Shown: positions 45,530-57,220, counted from the stretch's first letter. The stretch is 64,000 bases of DNA from Phytophthora colocasiae (GCA_018806915.1 JAGKQI010000071.1:1-64000), one strand, 5' to 3'. The notes: a model not told the origin generated them from the letters alone. Numbers and translations are program-made.

Positions 45530-47575
45530 ATGGTTCGCCTCACATCGCGCTCGTATTTGCATCTACTCCCTGAAGAAGCCGGAGCGCAGTTTGAGCATCC
45601 GTTTTACGCTCGGGTCACTCAGGTTGCACAAAACGAAGTGACATTTGCGAGTCTAGAAGGAGGTGAGGGAGCTATCTCGCGGGACATTGCACTGGCAAGC
45701 GTGGTGACGGCTAGAGAAGTAAACACTGCAGAACAATTATCGTACCTGCGTCGGCCAGTTTCCATCGAGGTGGGCCGACAGGTTCACTATGGACAAGTCA
45801 TCGCGGTGGAAGACGGGCTTGTTACAGTCAGCTCGGCGGGTGACCGTTCAACTACTACATTGGACTGTCTATCACTTGTACCACCTGTGGTGGCCTTACG
45901 TTTGGAACGTGTTAAATTCAGTCGCGACGAATGGAGCTGGTCTGACATCGAACATGTACAGAATACACTCTTAGACCGTGTACTCGGACGTAACAACGGG
46001 GTCGCAACGAACGATATTGCAGAGATGTTCGAAGGATTAATTACCGAGGACAGCTTCCCTGCGCCCGATCAACCGTGTGAATGGGTTGAACCTAGTACCG
46101 GTAAGACGGTAAAATTCCCACTTCAACATGCAGTCGATTTCACGTATTTCGTAGATGGTGGCCGCCGACCAGTGCCAGACCATGTAGGTCCATCGTTTTG
46201 CATTGTGCCCATTGGCTATTCGAACCAAGATATTACGGCTGACGTCCCAGGACCAGCGGAGGGTTTGGAACTATTTGATCCGTTTCTCGATGATGATTCG
46301 CGCCCTCAAGACGTAGAAGACACTGTAGCACCATTATTGGATCCTCGACCAGGTTCCAAGCGCCATAGAGATGCTAGTTATCTTGGTACAGAAAGATATG
46401 TGGGAGTACAAGTGGAGCCACAGCAACGTTGTCGCGTTTCTCCTCGATCTGCCCTCGATACAGACGCATTGATAGTTGAAAAGCTCGGAGATGATCCGGA
46501 TCTGCTGGAAAGATTCTTAGATATTCGGAGAAACAATACCCAAACGGGGGTCACGGCAAGCAAAACTTCGGACCAAGCCATAGCAGTAACGGGAAACCCA
46601 CCTTCAGGCCGCAGAAAGCCCGAACACGCGTCGAAATACTCATTCACACCGCAACCAGATCAACAGTATGTCCATGAGCAGGTTACGTCGGAGAAGCATA
46701 GAGGTAAGACCCCGCATGTATTTATTTCTGGTTTGGTCCGGTCCGATGCTGTGAAGTTCAAAGCACTGCCAGGAATCTGCACTAGAGCTTTCAATATTCG
46801 CTTCGGGTCTAAAGGTCTCTCAATTCGGCATTTCGCGAAACTCTCGTCGGAGGAACGGGTGGCATGGCTACAGGGCGGAGGCTCCAACTTTGATAACTTA
46901 TCCGCTACAGCGGAATTTGCTAAAGCTACCCCAGCTACGAGCATCGAAGTTGTAGACTCAATCAGAATTGTTCTGGTGTATACCCGAGAATACTGCTGCA
47001 GTGAACTGATAGGTCTTACAGAGGCTATTCTACGATTCACGGAGGAAACACTTATGCGAGTGTCTTGGGACGAGACTGAGCTTCCTTCGGTTGTCTACTG
47101 GATAAATGATGTACTGGAAGATTTTCGAGAAGCTGTATTATCTGACAGCGACGTTACCCAAGTACAGCTTCGGTGCTCATCAGAAGATCGGTTGCTGCGA
47201 GATCTCATGTTCGTCAAACTTCACCGCCAGGTGGATGCACTGAAGCAAAGCAGACCGATAGCTGCATCCTACCGGACAGAAGGCAAGCGCTCTACTACGA
47301 GGCAACCAGCACAGCCAATCCGTGACAATAGCAACCGACATGGGAGAATGCCACAGAACGTGCTCAAGCGCCTCCCAGTCTACATAGACCCAGCCACTAA
47401 CGAATCTCGGACATTGTGCATGAGGTTCCTTTCGAAAGCTGGATGTCAGGAGGACGAAGACGGTTGCTGTCCCAGCGATCGTGGTCATTTTGTCCCGAAA
47501 GCTTTACCCGAGGTCGTCAAAGCAGAGATTAGGAAGCGTTTTGGAGGGCTGAAATCCGAGCACAACCAATTATGA
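45530..47575 (+). CDS. DIRS-1 ORF1, gag-like protein
   Basis: 681 residues, uninterrupted. It has an acidic middle (about 240-280) and a C-terminal zinc-finger-like word starting at LCMRFLSKAGC, with the pattern C-x8-C-x6-C followed by a further Cys and a His; this is probably the nucleic-acid-binding part of a gag-like protein. The same layout is found in the second element (57221-59280). It starts 40 bp after the end of A1. Function as particle or RNA-binding protein is inferred from its place; no sequence-defined gag domain was recognised. Confidence 0.75.
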   Translation: MVRLTSRSYLHLLPEEAGAQFEHPFYARVTQVAQNEVTFASLEGGEGAISRDIALASVVTAREVNTAEQLSYLRRPVSIEVGRQVHYGQVIAVEDGLVTVSSAGDRSTTTLDCLSLVPPVVALRLERVKFSRDEWSWSDIEHVQNTLLDRVLGRNNGVATNDIAEMFEGLITEDSFPAPDQPCEWVEPSTGKTVKFPLQHAVDFTYFVDGGRRPVPDHVGPSFCIVPIGYSNQDITADVPGPAEGLELFDPFLDDDSRPQDVEDTVAPLLDPRPGSKRHRDASYLGTERYVGVQVEPQQRCRVSPRSALDTDALIVEKLGDDPDLLERFLDIRRNNTQTGVTASKTSDQAIAVTGNPPSGRRKPEHASKYSFTPQPDQQYVHEQVTSEKHRGKTPHVFISGLVRSDAVKFKALPGICTRAFNIRFGSKGLSIRHFAKLSSEERVAWLQGGGSNFDNLSATAEFAKATPATSIEVVDSIRIVLVYTREYCCSELIGLTEAILRFTEETLMRVSWDETELPSVVYWINDVLEDFREAVLSDSDVTQVQLRCSSEDRLLRDLMFVKLHRQVDALKQSRPIAASYRTEGKRSTTRQPAQPIRDNSNRHGRMPQNVLKRLPVYIDPATNESRTLCMRFLSKAGCQEDEDGCCPSDRGHFVPKALPEVVKAEIRKRFGGLKSEHNQL

Positions 47576-47773
47576 CTACTTACAGGCGGATCGGGCGCGT
47601 GTTTACCTGCAAAACAAACAACCGCGAGACATGATCAAGAACGTGGGCATCATACCATTCCTAGCAACAATGAAGATTGTGTCCGCATCAATTCGGGTCG
47701 AGTCGTCGACCACCAAGGACCAGACATCCGTTGTAGTACGACATGGACGAAGTCACACGTACCAACCGCGAAG

Positions 47774-50700
47774 GTGCTTGGAAATTCAATCACTGATCGT
47801 GGTTCTCGCCGATCTTCTACCTTAAAACAACTGGGAAAGTTTTTAACAACGAAAACGGACGTTCTAAGGGTCTCCCCCGTGTTGAATGATTCTGTCGTCG
47901 AATCCTCGACGACAGATAATGTTCAAACTACGGGCCATGCGGACTGCGAGCGTCCCAGTGTCGTTCTCGACAAATGTAACAATGATGTACATAAGTGCAA
48001 CACTAGGGCCTTCCTCCATCAGCGCCTACCGGGTTCGATGCCGGATCTGGCGTCTGATGCGAAACCATCTACAGGTCGTTGCAGATCAGGTACATCACGT
48101 TATGACAGCGGTCAATTTGTCGGACTCGAGGATGTATGTAAGCGCAACACTAGGGCCTTCCTCCATCAGCGCCTACCGGGTTCGATGCCGGATCTGGCGT
48201 CTGATGCGAGCCATGCGGGTCGTTGCAGATCAGGTACATCACGTTATGACAGCGGTCAATTTGTCGGACTCTCACGACATTCGGCAAGCAAGATCCAACA
48301 AGCTCTTGAAGAAGAGTTATTACTCGAGGAATGTCGGATATCAGCCTCACAGCGACAGCGAGGTTTTAAACGCGCCTTGGTAAAATCCGCATCAGCAGCT
48401 TACTCGATCGATGAACTCGCGTGCAAGTCGTTATCCGAAATCATCCGAACCAACAAAATGAGTGTAGCGGAAGCCACAGAATTTTGGCGTGGTGAGAGTT
48501 TACGGGACAGTCGACCAAACAAAGCCATTGATCCCGAGCGTCTGCAGCTAGTACTCAAGGGATATCCGCACCTAGATCTGCTGGTGCAAATAGCAAAAAC
48601 TGGAATTGATGTTGGATGGCGAGATGGCCCAGTCCCCAAGCGCCCGCCGCCGAAGAATCATGATTTATGTCGACGGTATCTGCGTGCCCTTACGAAAAGC
48701 CTTCGTGATGGACAAGATTCGGGTCAGTATATGATCGTCAGCTCTGATCTTCTCGATGAGTGGCCAAACGTTGTGTGCAGCCCTCTCGGTGCAGTAGAAA
48801 AGAAGGACACGAGTCCGGAAGACGAAGTTCGTACCATTCACGACTTATCGTTTCCCAAGGGAAGCTCTGTAAATGATGCTTTCGTTGTCGATTCCGTACC
48901 GAAAGTACGATATGATTCGGTAGTCACAATTGCTCGTCGTGTCGAGAACTTGGCGAAACTTGGGTACGTAGGCCGTATTCGTGTGTTAAAAGGTGACGTG
49001 AAGGGTGCTTTCCGACATTTAAGAACTCGGTCAAATCAAGTTTTTCGGATGGCGGCATACATACCAGAACTTGGTATTCTCATCATTGACATGGCAGCGC
49101 CATTTGGTTGGTCTGGCTCGCCACCATGCTACGCTTTGTTTGGACGTGCAATTTCGTGGTTGTTGGGGAGCAACACACCAGCTTCAGTGTCCGAATCTCT
49201 CGATGAAGAACCGTTTTTCGCTTACGAATGGGTTGACGACCATATCTTGGTCGAGCCAGATGTGGACAACAGATTAGAACTAGCAGAAGCCACACTTCGA
49301 CATGCTATGTTGGCTGTACTTGGACCTCGGTCTATCAATGAGGCAAAATTTTCACCCTGGTGTTCGGAGTTAGTGGCGTTGGGATTGAGCTGGAATACTG
49401 TTCGAAGGAAAGTCTCAATACCACAGGATAAGATCAACAAGGCTCGAGAGCGCGTTGTCGCAATGGCAAAACAGGGCACAGCCACAAAATCTGAGCTTTA
49501 TAAGCTGTTGGGGTCACTTCGGCATGTGTCGAATTGTTTGCGTACGGCTAAGCCATTTTACCAGAGGCTACAGTCTCAATGTACGGCGGCACCCAGGTTT
49601 GGTAGAGTGGAGCTATCAGATGGAGCCAAGAGAGATCTCATTTGGTTCTAGCAAATTTTGAACCATGGTTGCCTTGCGGAATTACCTCTCTCCATGTTTG
49701 GGGATCTTCCATCTCCACAAGTCGAGTTGTACATGGACGCATCTAACCTGGGGCTAGCTGTGCTGGATCCAGCGTGTGACTCATTTCTTCAAATTAAATT
49801 TGACGCAGAAGAAGCAGAACTCTTTGACCAGGTTTGCTCGGATGGTGCTGAATTTTCGATAAATGTTCGTGAACACTTGAGTATGGCTGTTGCTCTCTGG
49901 ACATGGGGTGGAAAATGGCATCGGCAAGCTTTTGGTAGGGCCATCCACGTAAGATGCTGGACGGATAACGTGTCTGCTGCATCGTGGTGCAACAGACTAC
50001 ACTCACGCAATACCTTCAGTCAGGAGATTAATCGAGCTATTGGTCTGGCCGAAGCGTACTTCAACTTACGCGTGTCGGCGGAGCATCTACCGGGACTAAC
50101 TTAATCGGATGGCGGACGCAGCTTCACGAGCATGGACTGAACCAGAATTAACACGGTGGACTAACTTTTTCTACATGTTGGACACAGACACAAGTGCCGT
50201 CGGCTTGCAGAAAACTCTACACCAACTTTTCGAGTCACTTCAGTCCAATTCACTGGCCACTTCGTCGTCCAAACAATACGCGAGCACGTGGGCACAGTGG
50301 TCGAAGTGGTGCGAATGGTTGCGATACTCTACGTGGTTGCCGGAAGAGCCGAAAAGACATTCCTACCAACTTGCTCTCTTTGCTACCTACTGCTGGCGAT
50401 ACGGGTGGGGAAACACTAGAAGCGGAAATTCTGCCTCAACCGTGCTCTCGAAAATTAGCCATATCTCGTGGCATCATCGGCGATTGCTCGGTTACGGAGT
50501 CGGTCTTTTACCAGGACACCAGCTTGCAATCACCGGAATGCAGCGTTCCGGCTCACCAAGCAACCCAAAGTCCCCAATTACACCGGAAATTCTCAAATCA
50601 CTACACAACTATCTCAACTTCGAAGATACCCAACACCGAGTCATCTGGGGGGCTACGGTACTGGGTTTATTCTTTCTTCTAAGGAGATCTGAATACTTAG

Positions 50701-51203
50701 CACAGGGCTCAACCGTGCAAAACTACGCGATTCGCAGATCAGATGTGAAATTTATCGATCACAGTGGACACCACGCTGTGCTACTTCAGAATGTTGCCGC
50801 GGTCGTGATACAATTCTGTGGAAGTAAGTCAGACCAATTTGGTGTTGGAGCTAGTCAAACAATGGCGAGGTCCGGCTGTAGCTGGTGCTGCCCTGTGTTA
50901 GCAGCTTGGTTCCTGACAAGCCACCACAAGTCTCTCGGGTCCGGGCCTAATGCCTTACTGTGCAAGGTCGATGCAAGCTGCAATCTGCAAGTTCGAGACT
51001 TGGTCAATGCGATTAAGCAGGCGGCTAAATTGGCAGGTCACGATCCGGCAAATTACAGTTCGCACTCTCTTCGGAGCGGCGGTGCGTCAGCACTTTTCAA
51101 CGCTGGATTCGATAGTTTAGCAGTAAAGCTGTTTGGGCGATGGCGATCCGATGCAGTGGAGCGTTACACACGCATTAGCGGTGAATTGAGTCAATTCAAT
51201 TGA
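47774..51203 (+). pseudogene. DIRS-1 ORF2: RT, RNase H and tyrosine recombinase
   Basis: RT spans about 48.7-49.6 kb (LKGDVKGAFRHL; EWVDDH near 49230). RNase H spans about 49.7-50.1 (YMDAS; WTDN). The tyrosine recombinase spans about 50.2-51.2, with LLRRSEYL, the HSLR of the H-x-x-R box, FGRW in the second-histidine position and ERYTR carrying the nucleophile. The three parts form one polyprotein, as the second element shows. Here it is cut by an in-frame TAG at 49649-49651, where the sister element has Glu, and by a one-base insertion near 50102, just before MADAASRAW. The N-terminal 180 codons carry a duplicated 49-residue block. The true start is uncertain; the frame may begin further upstream. 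Confidence 0.88.
47993..48286 (+). repeat. In-frame 147-bp tandem duplication in ORF2
   Basis: Two blocks with period 147 bp (49 codons), beginning at 47993 and 48140. Each contains NTRAFLHQRLPGSMPDLASD and then CRSGTSRYDSGQFVGL. They differ at only a few positions. Confidence 0.9.
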
Positions 51204-51265
51204 CTACCAGAATGGCACCAGCAATGATTCCGAAGTATACTATGCAGCCAAGGCAATGGGCATCC

Positions 51266-51841
51266 CCCACGCCACACCCTGGTAGTGGTGGGGCTACAAT
51301 GTAAACTTCTTCATTGTGCCAGTTACGGCACGCCCCCACATCGAAAAGCGACAAGGACTGAAATGGGGATTTTCGCGTTGGAATGTGAAAATAGCTTTTG
51401 AGTCAAGGAGCGGAGATGAAACCAACGCTGGAGCCTTCACGAGAGGTCTCCCGAGTCTGTAGAAGCTGCTGTAGCGTTAGTTTCAGATTTTCTCACTCGT
51501 GCTTAACCCGCCACGCCACACCCTGGTAGTGGTGGGGCTACAATGTAAACTTCTTCATTGTGCCAGTTACGGCACGCCCATCGCGACAAGGACTGAAATG
51601 GGGATTTTCGCGTTGGAATGTGAAAATAGCTTTTGAGTCAAGGAGCGGAGATGAAACCAACGCTGGAGCCTTCACGAGAGGTCTCCCGAGTCTGTAGAAG
51701 CTGCTGTAGCGTTAGTTTCAGATTTTCTCACTCGTGCTTAACCCGCCACGCCACACCCTGGTAGTGGTGGGGCTACAATGTAAACTTCTTCATTGTGCCA
51801 GTTACGGCACGCCCCCACATCGAAAAGCGACAAGGACTGAA
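51266..51841 (+). repeat. DIRS-1 right end, B1-A2-B2-A3-B3
   Basis: B1 (about 51266-51363), A2 (51364-51506), B2 (51507-51598, with a 9-bp internal deletion), A3 (51599-51741) and B3 (51742-51841). Canonical split direct repeats would have one B-A-B; here a B-A pair is duplicated. Confidence 0.92.
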
Positions 51842-52540
51842 AATCCGGATGATCGCTCCACGATGCGCTTCAACATCAACACGACTATCGGAACGGGACT
51901 TGTATCTTTAGATGGTGGAGCCTTCCAGACATTGGTCGTTCCAGATGAACCACCACTCTTAAGTGTTGCTAGCGGCCTGGCAACAGCGGAACTTCCTGAC
52001 AGTGCTAACGCACGCGCTATCAAGTACGGAGACCACGTTGAAGTTGTTCTGATGAACGACGTCCTGGAACAGCATCCGTTCCACTTGCACTCGCACGTAG
52101 CGTGGGTTGTCGGTAGTGGTCATGCCTCCGCAGAGGACGTCTACAGCAACAACCTGCCTCCTTTGAAGCTTGACAGCCCCATGGTTCGCGACGTGTACAC
52201 TGTTCCAGCCTGTGACATTAACGACACCGGTGCGTGTGTAAATGTGGGGTATGTTGTGCTCCGCTTCAAGGCCGACAACCCTGGAGTGTGGATGTTGCAC
52301 TGCCACGTCGACTGGCACATGGCTATAGGCATGGGGATGATCTTCGTGGAGGGGGAGGCGGAACTGCACGAAAAGGGACCAAATGCGTTTTCAAACAGCT
52401 TGTTGAGTGTTTGTAAACACGGATCCAACGACGTCGGTAGCTCCAACCACAGCAATAACTACAGCACGTACAATACTGGAGAACCTGAGAGTACTGAGAC
52501 GAATTCACACCACGAACCAGACAACTGCGTAGTTAGCTGA
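51842..52540 (+). pseudogene. Laccase 3, 3' part
   Basis: 232 codons continuing laccase 3 at the residue after 348: the PDDRSTM word, HPFHLH near 52075, HCHVDWHMAIGMGM near 52300 (axial Met), LLSVCK and a longer Ser/Asn/His-rich tail than in laccases 1 and 2. The open frame starts inside repeat A3. Joined with 44303-45346 it would encode about 580 residues without any frameshift, so the gene was intact when the element entered. Confidence 0.92.
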
Positions 52541-52700
52541 GAGACTTCGCCCGGTAACACCACACAACATAAACACTTCTTGAATAATCCATACCCATCT
52601 ACTGTATACCGCTAGCCTCTTGTTGTCTCGAAAAAACATTGAAACTTCCTGATACATGTAGAACCGCTTCCATTCGAGAAATTGCTGCAAAATAGCAAAG

Positions 52701-53285
52701 ATGGCTAAACTGTTTGCTCATGTCCTGGAGACAGATCAATTCTGTTACGTACACTTTGATAAGAAGACGACAGTGCGAGAACTCCTAGAGGAAGCTTTAG
52801 TGATGTGGAACTGGGATTGCTCTGTCGATGAAATGAGTCTCTACTTTGGATGGAAGAACGGCAAGCGACTGGGTGAAAATGATCCGGAAAGACTCGATCT
52901 GTACCAAGGCAAGCTCTCCGATCGAGTCAGGGACATTATGAGCGAGGAGAACCGAATTGACACGGACGCGCAGATTCGATCGTATTATGACAAGTCTGGA
53001 AAGTACTGGTATTGTCTGCTGGAGATCCCACCTCGTATCCGGCGCAAGTATCGTAAGAGCGTGGCTGAAACCAGGCGTCGCCATATCAGTACGGATGACA
53101 ATATTGAATCATTTATTGTACTGTATTGACCCTTGTGAATTATTGTGTGGCTGTTTCATGCAGAATGCGGTCTGTTAGCTGCTGAGGATGCGGACTTGGA
53201 GAGCGACGATGAGTCGAGCTGGTGGGAGCGATTCAATTCCTATTTTTTGCCCCCGAAAGTAGAATTAACGAAGAAAGAGCTATGA
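52701..53285 (+). CDS. Small two-exon protein of unknown function
   Basis: Proposed exons 52701-53088 and 53164-53285 give 169 residues. The unspliced frame would end at 53129. The intron (GTACGG donor, TTTCATGCAG acceptor, 75 bp) opens an acidic tail with ESDDESSWW. An alternative donor at 53118 leaves the wrong phase. Residues 1-35 (KLFAHVLETD, then a Thr-Val-Arg-Glu-Leu helix) have the strand-strand-helix look of a ubiquitin-like fold such as precedes Crinkler effectors, but the LFLAK word is absent and there is no signal peptide. The middle is Arg/Lys-rich (about 108-128). It lies between two oppositely oriented DIRS elements. Function not recognised. Confidence 0.6.
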
Positions 53286-53309
53286 GAATTCCACCTGTTT
53301 CTCGTGTTT

Positions 53310-53704
53310 TCCATGTCAATATACAGCGATGTGGGGCACAGTCACGTCGTGTTGTAGTGAGTTAGCGAGGCCGGCTCGAAATTGGAGCTGGACGGAGCCC
53401 CCCCCTCCGAAGGGCGAGGAGTGGTGGGTTTGCTTGTGCTGCTCGTAGGAAACTACTGAATGACTGACTAAGTTTACGACTCCTACACTATGTCGCGGGA
53501 TAAGAATACTTCGTCGTGAGTTTCTTGTCGAGGATGGCAGCCTAGGTTTGTGGCATCGCAATCCAAACCTGGAAAACATGTTTTCCCTCGCCTCGCTCAG
53601 GAAAACTTCGATTTCCATGTCAATATACAGCGATGTGGGGCACAGTCACGTCGTGTTGTAGTGAGTTAGCGAGGCCGGCTCGAAATTGGAGCTGGACGGA
53701 GCCC
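53310..53704 (-). repeat. DIRS-2 3' end, B'-A'-B'
   Basis: The words at 53311-53403 recur at 53615-53704, and 53428-53613 (186 bp) recurs at 59298-59483. The outer B' carries an extra C-rich stretch (about 53398-53427). Confidence 0.92.
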
Positions 53705-56700
53705 CACCGGTGCAGCCGGGCTAACTCGTGACAATGCGCCGATCTTTTTGGTTGCGAGAGACTTCGACGCCAATTCGTTGATCCTCGTGTAGCGCTCGTA
53801 GGTATCTGACGACCACCTTCCAAACAGTTTTATCGTGAGTCGGTCGACTCCTGCCGAAAACATCGCCGTGGCGCCACCGCTTCTCATGGAGTGTGTACCG
53901 AATTGAATTGGATCCGCTCCTACTGACGCGGCGGCTGACTTGATCGCATCCGAGAGGCTGCTTGATGGAAGAACCGTGATGGAGTCGACAGAACACAACG
54001 CCAGTCCGGTTCCTTCTTGCATCGCATGCCGCTTGAGCTCCCAAGCTGCTAGTACAGGACACAGCCACTTCGAACCTGAGCGATGCAGAGTACGAGAGGT
54101 GCTGGTGCCTACTTGATCGGTTTTGCTTCCCCGGAATTTGATTGTTACGGCCACGGCATCTTGAAGGTTTGTAGTTGTAGATCCACAGCCCTTGGAGAAT
54201 ATCACGTCTGCAGCTTGGATAATGTACGGTTTCACTTTCTTGCTATCGGCTAGATACTCTGATCGTCGGAGCATAAAGAAGAAGCCCACGACCGCAGCCC
54301 CCCAGAGAACGCGGTCGCGGGAATTTCTGAAGTCGAGTTGTTGGCGCATCGCTTTGAGGATTTCCTTGGTGATTGGTTGTTTCTGCTTCGGGGGAGGTGA
54401 CAACCTTGCATCCCGCGCAGGGCCATCTCGTGTCCTGCATGGAGACCGACGGAATATCCTCTATCGCGCTTATGATACCACGCAATGTGGCTGAGCGCGG
54501 ACAGCACGGTGCCGATAGCGAGAGTTTGGCCGAGGTAGATCCCGAGTACCAGTAGTTGATGGCGTACAAGACGAGTTGGTATGAGTGCTGTTGAACATTT
54601 TCGGGTAACCATGGCGAGTATCCGCGTTGTGCACACCAAGATGACCATCTTCTCCATGTAGCTTCGTACTTAGGTCTTGAGCCTGGGGCCAATGCGTAGG
54701 ATTGAAGTTGAGCGAGAATGTGGCGTAAATCTTGCGAATTACGGTCGGCACGGGGATCTGAGACCACATAGACGAGAGGTTAGACCAGACTTTTGCGTGA
54801 TTTGGTGTCCATGCTCGGGATCCTGCGTCGGCCATAGTGTTGATCGCTCCTGGTAGGTGTTTACAACTGAGTCGGATGCCATATATGGCTTCGGCGAGAC
54901 CAATTGCTCTGTTAATTTCTTGAGCCATGCAGTTTCGGCTTGAAGCTCGATTAGTCCAAGAGATTGCAGAAGTGTTGTCGGACCATACTTGGACGTAGGT
55001 CAATCCTGAGGGTGTCTTCCCTTTCCAGGCAGGTCCAAAACACCAAACAGCAAGAGCCACACAGAGCTGCTCCCTCACGTTAATGTTGAATCCGTCAGGT
55101 CCTGCTGCTGCCTGGATTAACTTTTGCTCATGTTCATCGAATTTGACCTGAATAAACTGTCTGTCGGCTGGGTTCAGGACAGCCAAGCCAGAGTTGCTTG
55201 CGTCCATGTAAAGATGTACATCGGGAGGTTGATGTTTCGTGAATTGAGAGAGCGGTAGATTCCGGAGTTGTCCTCTTGACAGGATCAGTTCAAACCATTG
55301 CAAATCGAGCCGCATCGTCTCGTCCAGCACAATAGTTCCGTTTCGAGGGGCTCTAAGGCTGGCATGATGAAGGTGCTGGTAAAAGGCCTTTGCGGAATTA
55401 ATGCACAGACACACATGTCGTAGACTCCCGATGACCTGTTGCAGTTCCGTTTTCGTCACTCGGTTTTTGAGTTGCAGCTTTTGTACTCGGTCAAGAGCCT
55501 TGAGTATCTTGTCTTGTGGCATTGAGATCGTGCGTTCCACGGTGTCGAAGATTAGTCCAAGGACTTGTAAACGAGTCTCCCAGTTTGAGAATTTCTTGTC
55601 GTTGATTGCTGTCGGGCCCAATACCGCTAGCATGGCGATACGAAGAGTTTCGTTTGCTAGCTGAAGTCGACTGCCTCTGTCTGGCTCCACCATTTACGTG
55701 GTCATCTACCCATTCATATGGGTAGAAGGGTTGATGTCGGTTGAACTGGAATCCATTGAGGCTGGTTATTCGCGGCCAACTAGCCATGAAATTGCACCAC
55801 CGACAACGCCATAATAGGCCGGAGAACTTGTCCATCCAAAGGGGGCAGATAGAGTCGATGATGAGTACGGTATGTTCCGGGATGGTAGCGGCCATCCACC
55901 GAACGTGCCCACTGCCCACCATAAGATGTCGGAATGCTCCTTTAACATCACCTTTCATCAGTCGGACTACCGTGCCTTTGTATTTGCGGTGGCACCACTC
56001 GATCCTCCGTGCAATGTGTACTACACTTTTGTAGTCAAGCTCGGGAACACCATCATGAGAGGATTGATCATTTGTAGAATGGCCTGATCGAAATGACAGG
56101 TCATGAATGAGCCGGATTTCTTCGTCCGGGTCACAGTCCTTCTTTTCCACAGCTCCGAGCGGACTAATTTGAATATCTTTCCAGACTTCGAGTACGGCGA
56201 TATCTAGTACGAGATATTGGCCGGCGTCTTGACCTGATCGGATTGCCTTGATTACTGCATTCAAGTATTTCGAAGCTGATCGATGATTTCTGACATAATT
56301 TGTTTGATCTGGCGCGGCAGTCTTCCAGGTTGGCTGAATCCCATTTCGAGCCATGTCGTTGAGCAGAGATTTGTGCTTGTAGCCGTCAAGGAGTCTCGTC
56401 AGGCGCATGGGATCCCATGCTTTGTTGGGTCGTGGGTCCTGTCCGGTCTGGCCACGGATCAATTCAACGATCTCGGACAGGCTCAAGCTATGTTTGAGAG
56501 CCATGGTGGACACCACCCGCTGTTTTTCTCCATTTAATTGATATTTCCCGTTTGCTTGGCGTAATGGCACTGGTACTGGTGGCCGTATACCTAGTTGTGT
56601 GCAGGTCTCGTTGAGCTTGTTAATTCGGGCTGCGTTATCAATGTCCGACATGTGTTGCAATTTCTTCCGGACATCTTCCCAAGTAGGACATTTCGCTCTG

Positions 56701-57083
56701 TCGATAAAGGAGAGGTGATGCTCGACGTTGACCACGCTGGTCGAACGGAGTGTATGTTGCTCGACGTCAGCCGAATTGACTGATCGGAGAGAGGTTTGCT
56801 CGACGCCCGTCGAGATGCACGAGCGGAGTGAAGGTTGCTCAACGTTGGCCTGAAAAGGCGAACGGAGGGATAGTTGCTCTACGCCTACTCGAGCGGTAGG
56901 ACGGAGGGGATGGCTGCGCGGCAGCGCGGGCCGGAAATGGCCGGGCGGAGTCGTAGATGATTGCTGCTGCAGTCCACATCTGGACTTGGCGGGAGCAATG
57001 TTTGATGTTTTGAGTAGTACGCTTTCAGACCGTACACCGTTGGGAACGTGGACTTCCTTGGAAAGATTCGCACTCCAGTACAC
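53666..57083 (-). pseudogene. DIRS-2 ORF2: RT, RNase H and tyrosine recombinase
   Basis: Read from about 57083. A Pro/Ser-rich start contains a short repeated motif (VEQxSLRS several times). RT follows (RLMKGDVKGAFRHL near 55960; EWVDDH near 55710), then RNase H (YMDASNSGLAVLNP near 55200; WSDNTSAISW near 54980), then the recombinase (MLRRSEYL near 54250, HSMRSGGA near 53885, FGRWSSDTYERYTR near 53800). RT and RNase H are fused without a stop, showing the intact design. Frameshifts lie near 55900-55800, 55690 and 54650-54500. Not functional as written. Confidence 0.88.
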
Positions 57084-57220
57084 GACCGCGATTAGACTTG
57101 GACCTTAATGTGGCCGACGTGGGAAATCTAGGAATGCTCGGAAGTTGTCACCGTGCGCTTGGTTCGTTCGGTCCAATTTCGTGTTCCACTGCCGGTTAGA
57201 CCATTTCCGTCTGGAATACA

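Larger units (their letters stand above)
45347..51841 (+). mobile_element. DIRS/Ngaro-type tyrosine-recombinase retrotransposon 1
   Basis: 6495 bp with split direct repeats: A1 at the left, then ORF1 and ORF2, then B1-A2-B2-A3-B3 at the right. Such A-ORFs-B-A-B ends, a tyrosine recombinase in place of a DDE integrase, and insertion without target duplication are the hallmarks of PAT/Ngaro-like DIRS elements. Flanks read CCTGC-AA at the left and AAAATCCGG at the right; deleting 45347-51841 gives a continuous laccase frame, and the element length is a multiple of three. An extra B-A pair is present relative to the canonical end. Confidence 0.92.

Noticed and set aside
52701..53285. Crinkler effector
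   Set aside because: No LFLAK or DWL/HVLVxxP motif and no secretion signal; only the fold-like start is similar.
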